Below, one piece after another: positions 54,331 to 60,771 of a stretch of DNA of 64,000 nt (positions within the stretch are counted from its first letter, which is position 1; the number at the start of each line of letters is the position of its first letter). This stretch comes from Clostridia bacterium (GTDB taxonomy: Bacteria; Bacillota; Clostridia; Christensenellales; Aristaeellaceae). The stretch lies in NCBI GenBank assembly GCA_017550745.1, contig JAFZOG010000106.1, forward strand, positions 38,256 through 102,255, in the 5' to 3' direction. The translations under genes were made by a program, and so were the position numbers. The notes under the pieces were generated by a model. That model was not told the origin of the DNA. It did not search any database and saw only the letters and a program-made list of their open reading frames with translations.

Positions 54331-54570
54331 TTATACCATAACGCTTGCCGCTTTTCCCTCCGGGAAGCGGCAAGACGGCCGACCGCGCTGCGCGCCGGTC
54401 GCCTCGTTCATTATACCATAACGCTCGCCGCTTTTCCCTTCGGGAAGCGGCGAGACGGCCGACCGCGCTGCGCGCCGGTCGCCTCGTTCATTATACCATA
54501 ACGCTCGCCGCTTTTCCCTTCGGGAAGCGGCAAGACGGCCGACCGCGCTGCGCGCCGGTCGCCTCGTTAT
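54331..54570 (-). repeat. Three tandem 80-bp repeats with hairpins and extended -10 motifs
   Basis: Three head-to-tail units start at 54331, 54411 and 54491; a fourth TTATACCATA ends the array. Each unit has a stem CTCGCCGCTT / AAGCGGCGAG (unit 1 uses CTTGCC / GGCAAG), a second stem around CGACCGCGCTGCGCGCCGGTCG-like bases (given in part), and on the minus strand TGGTATAAT, an extended -10. They sit just ahead of the UPF0237 start and could be multiple weak promoters. Confidence 0.85.
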
Positions 54571-54584
54571 TATACCATATCCGC

Positions 54585-55406
54585 TTACAGCCCGCAAGCG
54601 CTCACCACGCGGTCAAGGCCGTTCAGGTCGGGCAGGACGCGGATGCTGTGAAAGTCTTTTTCCAGCAGCGCGGCCACAGCCTCCGCCTCCCCGTCCCCCG
54701 CCTCCAGGCACAGCCAGCCCTGAGGCCGCAAATGCGCAGGAGCTTCCCTTGCGATGCGGCGGTAAAAGTCCAGGCCGTCCGGTCCGGCGAACAGGGCCAG
54801 GGCCGGTTCCTTTTCCACCTCCGCCTGCAAATGCCCCCGGAGGGACTCCGGAATGTAAGGCGGGTTGCTGATGATCACGTCAAACCGCTCCCCCGCCGCC
54901 GGTGCGAAAAGATCCCCTTGCAGGAAACGCACCTCCGCCTGCAGCGCCGCCGCGTTTTCCTTTGCCAGGGAAAGGGCTTCGGCGCTTATATCCGCGGCGG
55001 TGACGGCTGCTTCCGGGCACAGCTTTTTGACGGCGACGGCCAGGGCGCCTGTGCCGGTGCACAGGTCCAGCACCGCGCTGCCGGGCCGCACATGCCGCAG
55101 CGCTTCCTCGCACAGCGCCTCCGTGTCGTTCCGGGGAATCAGGGCGCGGCGGTCCGTCTTGAAGGAAAAGCCCATGAAGCTCTGGCTTCCCAATATATAT
55201 TGCAGCGGTTCACGCTTTTCCCGCCGCGCCGCCATTTTTTCAAAGGCCGCCGCCTCCGCTTCCGTCAGTGTCCGGCCTTTGTCCGCCAGCATCATCAGCC
55301 GGGAGGTGCCCAGGGCTTCCGCCAGCAGGTATTCCGCGTCCAGCCGCGGCTCCGGGATTTCACGCAGCCGGGCTTCGGCTTGCTTTAACGCTTCGTATAC
55401 AGTCAT
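54585..55406 (-). CDS. prmC: Release factor glutamine N5-methyltransferase
   Basis: A 273-residue methyltransferase that modifies the GGQ glutamine of RF1 and RF2. The SAM site is VLDLCTGTGALAVAV and the catalytic NPPY is in IISNPPYIPES. The N-terminal helical domain (about 1-75) binds the release factor. GGAAGG precedes the ATG. Next to DUF1385 and rpmE, a common grouping in Clostridia. Confidence 0.95.
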   Translation of the reverse strand: MTVYEALKQAEARLREIPEPRLDAEYLLAEALGTSRLMMLADKGRTLTEAEAAAFEKMAARREKREPLQYILGSQSFMGFSFKTDRRALIPRNDTEALCEEALRHVRPGSAVLDLCTGTGALAVAVKKLCPEAAVTAADISAEALSLAKENAAALQAEVRFLQGDLFAPAAGERFDVIISNPPYIPESLRGHLQAEVEKEPALALFAGPDGLDFYRRIAREAPAHLRPQGWLCLEAGDGEAEAVAALLEKDFHSIRVLPDLNGLDRVVSACGL

Positions 55407-55456
55407 TTTTCCTTCCCCGTGTATTTATCAGGCAGATATTTCTCCGATAAGAAACA

Positions 55457-55477
55457 GGGACGGCGCTGGACCGTCCC
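55457..55477 (-). terminator. Weak hairpin after the DUF1385 gene
   Basis: A 7-bp stem GGGACGG (55457-55463) / CCGTCCC (55471-55477), then TGTTTCTTAT on the minus strand. A partial terminator at best. Confidence 0.4.
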
Positions 55478-55496
55478 CGTGATTCTTTCGTATATC

Positions 55497-56519
55497 CTAT
55501 GCCTTGTGCAAAATGATCCATCCCTCGGGCGTTTTTTCACCGTCCGGCAGGCCGTGGAGGGCGGCGTTCATGGAAACGATGGCCACCTCGCACTGGTCGT
55601 CCGAAGGCTGGCGGGTGGTGAGGCGCTGCATCTGCAGGCCGGGCCAGCGCAGGGCCCTTGTCAGCGGGTTTTCCGCGTGGGCCAGGGCTTTGAGCACTTC
55701 ATAGCTGATGCCCGCCACGCAGGGCAGCAGCAGGATGCGGCTCCCCACGCGCAGCATGTAATGGGCCCCCAGGTCAAAGCCGGTCAGCTGCAGCACCAGC
55801 ACGTCGATGATGGAATAAAAGATGATGCTCAGGAAGAAGGTGAGCAGCAGGAAGCTGGTGCCGCAACGGGGGTGCAGGGTGGTGAACTGCTGGGCGTTCT
55901 TGGGGGTCAGCGGCAGGTCATGCTCATGGCAGTAAACCGTTTTATGCTCTGAGCCGTGGTACTGGAAGGTGGTGCGCATATCCGGGATCAGGCCCACAAG
56001 CCAGATATAGCCCATCAGCAGGCTGATGCGGATGATGCCGCTGACCAGGTTCTTCATCAGCAGCATTCCGCCGGTGGCATTCTCGGGGAAAAGCAGGATG
56101 ACCAGGTTGGGCAGCAGCACGAACAGGCCCATGCTCATGGCCATGGCCATCACGATGGCGGTGCCCATGATCACCTTGTCCACGCTTTTGCCCAGCCTTT
56201 CCGCCAGCCATTTTTCAAACTTGGAGGGTTCCACCTCCTCTTCGTTGCCGGACATTTTCATGCTGTCCTCCAGCACGCGCATGCCGATGGCCAGCATCTG
56301 CACCATGTTCACCGTGCCGCGGATAAAGGGCTTGCCCAGCAGGGGATGCTTCTTGCCGGGGGCTTCGTAGTTTTCCCGCTTCACCACGATATCGCCGTTG
56401 GCGCGGCGCACCGCTATGGCGATGGCGTCCGGGCTTTTCATCATCACGCCGTCCAGCACCGCCTGGCCGCCGATATCCGCCCGGGGGCAGGATGCGCCTG
56501 TATTATCCTTCTTTTTCAT
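55497..56519 (-). CDS. DUF1385 (YqhQ-family) membrane protein
   Basis: A 340-residue integral membrane protein. IGGQAVLDGVMMKSP is the family signature near the start; three or four membrane helices lie in the middle, and YHGSEHKTVYCHEH plus LHPRCGTSFLL are conserved. Function is not established; it is often encoded between rpmE and prmC. AGAAGGA precedes the ATG. Confidence 0.93.
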   Translation of the reverse strand: MKKKDNTGASCPRADIGGQAVLDGVMMKSPDAIAIAVRRANGDIVVKRENYEAPGKKHPLLGKPFIRGTVNMVQMLAIGMRVLEDSMKMSGNEEEVEPSKFEKWLAERLGKSVDKVIMGTAIVMAMAMSMGLFVLLPNLVILLFPENATGGMLLMKNLVSGIIRISLLMGYIWLVGLIPDMRTTFQYHGSEHKTVYCHEHDLPLTPKNAQQFTTLHPRCGTSFLLLTFFLSIIFYSIIDVLVLQLTGFDLGAHYMLRVGSRILLLPCVAGISYEVLKALAHAENPLTRALRWPGLQMQRLTTRQPSDDQCEVAIVSMNAALHGLPDGEKTPEGWIILHKA

Positions 56520-56555
56520 AATAATATCCTTCTAACGATTTTTTGACACAATTGC

Positions 56556-56604
56556 GGAAAAATGAGAAAAGCAGCACCCACCACAAACAGGCGGCACTGC
56601 TTTT
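56556..56604 (-). terminator. Terminator of rpmE
   Basis: Stem AAAAGCAG (56567-56574) / CTGCTTTT (56597-56604) with a T-rich stretch ahead on the minus strand (CTCATTTTTCC). Confidence 0.65.
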
Positions 56605-56611
56605 ATTGGGG

Positions 56612-56812
56612 TCACTGCATACCAAAGCGCTTCTTGAAGCGGTCCACGCGGCCGCCGGTATCCACCAGCTTCTGCTTGCCGGTGAAGAAGGGGTGGCACT
56701 TCGAGCAGATTTCAACCCTCAGCTCCTTCTTGGTGGAGCCGGTTTCGAAGGTCTCGCCGCACACGCAGCGCACGATGCACTTCTCGTACTTGGGATGGAT
56801 CTTTTCCTTCAT
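56612..56812 (-). CDS. rpmE: Ribosomal protein L31, zinc-containing type
   Basis: A 66-residue ribosomal protein of the large subunit. CVCG and [13 protein letters not shown] give the zinc-binding C+ type. Its own promoter and a short hairpin leader (CATGGG / CCCATG near 56,850-56,870) precede it. Zinc-free paralogues usually replace it under zinc limitation; none is seen here. Confidence 0.96.
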   Translation of the reverse strand: MKEKIHPKYEKCIVRCVCGETFETGSTKKELRVEICSKCHPFFTGKQKLVDTGGRVDRFKKRFGMQ

Positions 56813-56878
56813 TAGTTTTCACCTCTTTTGCCCTTGCAATTAGGATTCATGGGGGGCTGCCCATGAGCCGCAGGAGAT

Positions 56879-56907
56879 ATTATAGCATGGATCAAAGCAG
56901 AATGCAA
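56879..56907 (-). promoter_or_regulatory. Promoter of rpmE
   Basis: TTGCAT (56902-56907), a 17-base spacer and TATAAT (56879-56884) on the minus strand, about 60 bases before the start. Confidence 0.85.
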
Positions 56908-56918
56908 GCACTAATTTT

Positions 56919-58109
56919 TTATTCCGCTTCCAGCGCTGTCACCGGCACGAAGCCGCGCATGATCTGGTTGTTGACCAGCACCTCCACAAACGCCCATACG
57001 GCGTTGGAGCAATACAGATTGCCCAGGAACAGCACATAGGTTCCCGCCGGGATCTGGGCCACGGTGGGGGCGATATGCTCGGGATCGTCCGTCAGCGGGG
57101 CGGCGGCAGCGAGGCGGCGGGTGTGGTACGCCAGGTTCAGCTGCGGCACGTTCACGATATTCGCCCCTGCCGCTTCCGCCCGGACATAGCCGATCCGGTA
57201 TCCGCCGCTGCTCAGCGCGTAGCCGATCAGGAGCCAATCACCGTACCCCATGTTCTCCATGCCGTACACCTGGCAGGAGCCCTCGCCTTTGGTCGCTTTG
57301 CCGGAATTGGCGCGGTAGTAGTATTCGCCCGGGCCGGAATAGACGGGCCAGTTGCCGATGAGATACATATTTTTCGCCGTGGGCAGCCACACGCTGCTCA
57401 AAGGCAGGGGCGCGCTCGTGGGCGCGGGCTGCGCGGTGGGGGGATACCAGGGAACGGACGTGATGGTGGGCGCGTATGTGCGAAGGGGGATCGCGGTGAC
57501 AGGGGGCCAGGTGGGCGTCACGGGGGCGGCGGTGGGCCACGGGACCGGCGTCGGCGCGGCTGTCACAGGCACGTTGCTGTTTCTCACATAGCCGCTCCAC
57601 ACGAATCCGCGCATCAGGCCCTGGGAGGTGTTGACCTCCACATAATACCAGTTGGTGTTCATGATGCCCAGCACGGTCATGGGCGTGTTTTCCGGCAGGG
57701 AAACCACCCGCTTCATGTTGATCACCGGGTCGTCGGTGACGGTGCAGTCGCCGCCCGCATAAGCGGTGTAATGGCTGAAATGCAGAGGCAGGATATCGCC
57801 GTTCACGTAAACGGCGGTGCTCAGCGCGTCCTTATGGACATAGCCGATGCGGTAGTCCCCGTTGGACAGCTGATAGCCCATCATGATCCAGTCCCCGTCC
57901 GAGCCGTACACCCGGGCGGCGCCGCCGCCATACATGGCTTTTCCCATATTGGCGCGGTAATAATGCCTGCCGGGCCCGGAAAATACGTCGTAGCTTCTGC
58001 CGAAATTGGCGCTGATGTAGGAATCCAGGCTCAGGATGGCCAGGGCCTTGGGCAAGAAAGAAAAGCATAAAATGACCGTCAGCGCATAACAAAGCATCCG
58101 GCGCTTCAT
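56919..58109 (-). CDS. Exported protein with duplicated SH3-like modules
   Basis: A 396-residue secreted protein. The signal peptide (about 1-24) ends PKALAIL. Two homologous halves (about 27-180 and 245-396) each read VFSGPGRHYYRANMGKA or VYSGPGEYYYRANSGKA, then an RIGYV stretch, joined by a Pro/Thr linker (about 185-245). The fold suggests bacterial SH3 domains that bind peptidoglycan. Internal duplication is clear from the sequence. Role in the wall is inferred. Own promoter at 58156-58184. Confidence 0.8.
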   Translation of the reverse strand: MKRRMLCYALTVILCFSFLPKALAILSLDSYISANFGRSYDVFSGPGRHYYRANMGKAMYGGGAARVYGSDGDWIMMGYQLSNGDYRIGYVHKDALSTAVYVNGDILPLHFSHYTAYAGGDCTVTDDPVINMKRVVSLPENTPMTVLGIMNTNWYYVEVNTSQGLMRGFVWSGYVRNSNVPVTAAPTPVPWPTAAPVTPTWPPVTAIPLRTYAPTITSVPWYPPTAQPAPTSAPLPLSSVWLPTAKNMYLIGNWPVYSGPGEYYYRANSGKATKGEGSCQVYGMENMGYGDWLLIGYALSSGGYRIGYVRAEAAGANIVNVPQLNLAYHTRRLAAAAPLTDDPEHIAPTVAQIPAGTYVLFLGNLYCSNAVWAFVEVLVNNQIMRGFVPVTALEAE

Positions 58110-58155
58110 CTGAAAAGCCCCCTTCCCGAATTGTCAGGAATCTATCGCTTTGCTT

Positions 58156-58184
58156 ATTGTATCATCTTTGTAAAGAAATCGCAA
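58156..58184 (-). promoter_or_regulatory. Promoter of the SH3-like protein gene
   Basis: TTGCGA (58179-58184), a 17-base spacer and TACAAT (58156-58161) on the minus strand. Confidence 0.65.
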
Positions 58185-58240
58185 TAATTTGGTAAAAAGA
58201 TTTACAGGTTTTTCATGGCGGCTTGTTACAATTCAGCTAT

Positions 58241-58405
58241 TAGGGAGTGTTCACACTGCCGCTCAAAGGCTGAATTCTGGTTGATTATCCGTCATGCTGC
58301 GTTGCATTTCCTTGAAATACCGCCAGTATTCCTGCGGAAATGCGCCTTGCCTGACGAAAAATCATCTCAGAATCAGCTCTTTTCGGGTAGTGTGAACACC
58401 CCCTA
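58241..58405. mobile_element. MITE-like element with 17-bp terminal inverted repeats
   Basis: Ends TAGGGAGTGTTCACACT (58241-58257) and AGTGTGAACACCCCCTA (58389-58405) are inverted with one mismatch. The 165-bp body is itself an imperfect palindrome and has no ORF. TA at both ends fits TA target duplication, as with IS630/Tc1-type transposases. No transposase is in the window. Confidence 0.8.
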
Positions 58406-58418
58406 GTAAACAGGTAAG

Positions 58419-58500
58419 GGGAACGCTGGGGCTGTTCGCCCCAGACCCGAACCAGGGGCCTGAGGCCCCTGGACCCGCAATAGCGGAAATTACTTGATAT
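58419..58500. repeat. Multi-hairpin repeat, family B, partial copy
   Basis: It matches the start of the copy at 63.7 kb in the same orientation: CGCTGGGG / CCCCAG, then CCAGGGGCC / GGCCCCTGG, then an ATAGCGGAAA region. Stem bases differ from the other copies but pair. It abuts the full copy that runs the other way. Confidence 0.7.
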
Positions 58501-58545
58501 GAAAAGCGTAATTTGTTCCCGCTGTTTCTTGAGAAGGATAGAGAA

Positions 58546-58818
58546 ACTTTCGACGTTGCGCTTCTGGCCCGGCGGCTGAAAGCCGCCTTCCCGGACGCGA
58601 AGCGTCCGGGAAAAGCCAGGGAATAATCCCAGGGGAAAGCGAGCTTTTCCCTGGGATTTTCCCGGGCTTTCTTGGGCCAGAAGCCGCTAACTTCCGTAAC
58701 CCAAAATCGACTGGCGAAAATAGTTGGTTCTACCCAACGAAGTAGTTTCGCCTATCGGAGTCCAGAGGGTGAAACCCTCTGGCGCAGGTCTGGGCGCGCG
58801 GAGCGCCCAGCGTAACCC
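58546..58818 (-). repeat. Multi-hairpin repeat, family B, full copy (inverted)
   Basis: About 273 bases with nested stems: CTTCTGGCCC / GGGCCAGAAG enclosing GGCGGCT / AGCCGCC and CCGGACGC / GCGTCCGG; a long AATCCCAGGGGAAA / TTTTCCCTGGGATT stem; GCGAAA / TTTCGC around GTTGG and CCAAC; CCAGAGGG / CCCTCTGG; and a CTGGGCGC-type stem. It is the reverse complement of 63,724-64,000 with stem-preserving changes. No ORF. Confidence 0.85.
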
Positions 58819-58924
58819 CTTGCAACTTTCCTCGATACCTGAATCGTTACGCCGGCTCGTTATGATTTAGGTATTCCTGGGGGAAACCAGGGCCCGCGGG
58901 AGAGAAGAAAATCAAGCGCCGGTA

Positions 58925-58953
58925 TTGCTTTTCTTTGTGAATGATGGTATAAT
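58925..58953 (+). promoter_or_regulatory. Promoter of the three-gene ABC operon
   Basis: TTGCTT (58925-58930), a 17-base spacer ending in TGG and TATAAT (58948-58953). The leader to the first ATG is about 130 bases and includes a CGCGC-type hairpin. Confidence 0.8.
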
Positions 58954-59089
58954 CCCCTCGTACAAGCTCCATCGAAAAAATGGAAAAGATGTGCCGTTCA
59001 TTTCCAGAATATCCAGTGATTCCGTACCTTCACGCGCTGCGGCGCGAGGAAGATAGACCGTATCCATTTTATTAAAAGGAGGCATTCCC

Positions 59090-60232
59090 ATGAAAAAATT
59101 CCTGTGCGTTGTCCTGGCGCTGATGATGCTGCTGTGCGCGCTGCCCGCCCTGGCGGACGTAGCCGCGGACGTGGCCGCCGGCGAAGCGCTTACCCATGAC
59201 GAGCTGGTGCAGAAAGCCAAGGCCGAAACCGGCACCTTCGTCGTATACGGCAACACCAGCCGCATCACCACCGCCGCCGAGGACTTTGCGGCGCTGTACG
59301 ACATCCCCTTTGAATCCAACAACCTCAAGGATCAGGAGATCTACACCAAGCTCCGCAGCGAAACCGGCAACGGCGCCGCCGACATGGTGATGATCCAGGA
59401 CGGCGCGCAGCTCACCGACGCCATCGACGAGGGCCTGGTGATCAACTTCGTGCCCGCCGCCGTGAAGGGCGTGCTGGATGAAAGCGACCAGCAGCCCGCC
59501 CTGGTGCACCAGTACATCAACAAGCTGTTCATCTACAACAACCTGGGCGACAATGTGCCCGCCATCAGGAACGTGTGGGAGCTGACCGCCCCCGAAATGA
59601 AGGGCAATGTGATCTTCAAGAACCCTGAAAACGAAAAGGTCAACATGAACTTCCTGGTGATGTGCACCAGCGACGAGTGGGCCGACAAGCTGGCGGGCGC
59701 CTACTACGCCTGGAAGGGCGAGGACATCGACCTGGGCGAATACAAGAACGCGGGCTACAAGTGGGTGGCCGAATTCCTGGACAACGTGACCTTCGGCAAG
59801 TCCGACACCTCCATCGCCGAGGAAGTGAGCCAGGAGACCGCCGCCGGCAAGATCGGCCTGTTTGTGCTCAGCAAGCTGCGCTCCTCTTCCGTGCTCACCG
59901 ATAACCTGACCGTGGCCCAGTACGATGCCTCCGCCAACGGCTACGCCGTGGAGCCCTTCGCCGGGTTCATGTATCCCATGTACACCATGATCAACACCAA
60001 GGCCACCCGGCCCTACACCGGCATGCTGTTCATCGAGTACCTGATGACCCAGGAAGGCTTCAAGCCCTGGGGCAAGAGCATCGGCGCTTACTCCCCCAAC
60101 CCTGCCATTACCGTCAACGAAGGCGACCTGACCATCGACGTGTGGAAGGGCGCGCTGGTGATGGAGGACGCGGACTACATCCTGGAGAGCTTTGAAGTGG
60201 AAGACTTTATCCTCCAGCACTGCCAGAAATAA
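59090..60232 (+). CDS. ABC importer substrate-binding protein, iron/polyamine/phosphonate class
   Basis: A 380-residue exported binding protein of the type-2 periplasmic fold. The signal peptide (about 1-22) ends LPALADV with no lipobox Cys at the cleavage site. TFVVYGNTSRITTAAEDFAA is the usual beginning of Fe(III)/spermidine/aminoethylphosphonate binders, and MYTMINTKATRPY is in the C-lobe. The ligand cannot be told. AAGGAGG precedes the ATG. First gene of the operon with a fused permease and a PotA/FbpC-like ATPase. Confidence 0.88.
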   Translation: MKKFLCVVLALMMLLCALPALADVAADVAAGEALTHDELVQKAKAETGTFVVYGNTSRITTAAEDFAALYDIPFESNNLKDQEIYTKLRSETGNGAADMVMIQDGAQLTDAIDEGLVINFVPAAVKGVLDESDQQPALVHQYINKLFIYNNLGDNVPAIRNVWELTAPEMKGNVIFKNPENEKVNMNFLVMCTSDEWADKLAGAYYAWKGEDIDLGEYKNAGYKWVAEFLDNVTFGKSDTSIAEEVSQETAAGKIGLFVLSKLRSSSVLTDNLTVAQYDASANGYAVEPFAGFMYPMYTMINTKATRPYTGMLFIEYLMTQEGFKPWGKSIGAYSPNPAITVNEGDLTIDVWKGALVMEDADYILESFEVEDFILQHCQK

Positions 60233-60252
60233 CGTGGTGTCTCTGACACCAC

Positions 60253-60414
60253 GCGAAGCAACCTGCGGTTGCCTGCCCGGGGCCTTCCGGCCCGCCCTTC
60301 GCTGAAAACCGGCCCAAGGGCAGGTTTTCCGGGCGCTCGGGCCCCGGCGGCGTACATGCCGCCGCCTGCGGATTATTGATGAAGGGGTTTGCGAACCCCT
60401 TCATACTTCCCCGG
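60253..60414. repeat. Multi-hairpin repeat, family A, partial copy 3
   Basis: It holds the second half of the family: GCAACC / GGTTGC, CCCGGGGCC / GGCCCG, GAAAACCGGCCC / GGGCAGGTTTTC, an added CGGCGGC / GCCGCCG hairpin not in copies 1 and 2, and GAAGGGGTT / AACCCCTTC. It lies between the binding protein and its terminator. Confidence 0.8.
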
Positions 60415-60429
60415 GATTCAATGATCTGC

Positions 60430-60470
60430 CCGGCGGGACGGTTCTGCCCGTCCCGCCGGTTTTGTGTTTT
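60430..60470 (+). terminator. Terminator after the binding-protein gene
   Basis: A 12-bp stem CCGGCGGGACGG (60430-60441) / CCGTCCCGCCGG (60448-60459) followed by TTTTGTGTTTT. As in the Opp-type operon it would raise binding protein over permease. Confidence 0.88.
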
Positions 60471-60496
60471 GCGCAGGAGTGTTCATTTGATATAAT
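60469..60496 (+). promoter_or_regulatory. Possible internal promoter for permease and ATPase
   Basis: TTGCGC (60469-60474), a 16-base spacer and TATAAT (60491-60496), directly behind the terminator. The -35 is weak. Confidence 0.45.
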
Positions 60497-60541
60497 TTGA
60501 CACATTCATTCAGAGGTTCGTCAGGCGCAATGGGAAGCTAT

Positions 60542-60738
60542 CCAAAAGCCTTCCCCTCGCAGGGGAAGGTGGCGCGAAGCGCCGGATGAGGTGCACCCAC
60601 AAGCAGTATATAAGAAAAGCAGCTTTTGTGAAACCGAACAATGGGTTCACCTCATCAGTCAGGCGCGAATTGACTTTCGTACTCTTGCCATGTTGGTTCC
60701 GCGCCTGACAGCTTCCCCTGCGAGGGGAAGCCTTTTGG
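60542..60738. mobile_element. MITE-like palindromic element
   Basis: Arms starting CCAAAAG(C)CTTCCCCTCG (60542) and ending CGAGGGGAAGCCTTTTGG (60738) are inverted, each with an inner GATGAGGTG / CACCTCATC word. The right arm contains an extra GCGCCTGAC hairpin. The CCTTCCCCTCGCAGGGGAAGG motif is widespread in intergenic DNA of Clostridia, as I recall. It sits just upstream of the permease ribosome site and has no ORF. Confidence 0.75.
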
Positions 60739-60771
60739 CTGGCCCCTAAAAATTCCGAAGGGAGGAATTCG

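Noticed and set aside
54331-54570. Possible CRISPR array
   Set aside because: Units are head-to-tail with no unique spacers, only three copies, and no cas genes in the window.
54331-54597. 88-codon minus-strand frame
   Set aside because: It is made almost wholly of the 80-bp tandem repeats, with repeating Arg-rich peptides. Repeat DNA, not a gene.
58420-58820. rRNA, tRNA or known riboswitch
   Set aside because: The region is rich in hairpins, but I see no tRNA cloverleaf with CCA-end pattern, no rRNA words and no riboswitch core I recognise. Described as repeat family B.
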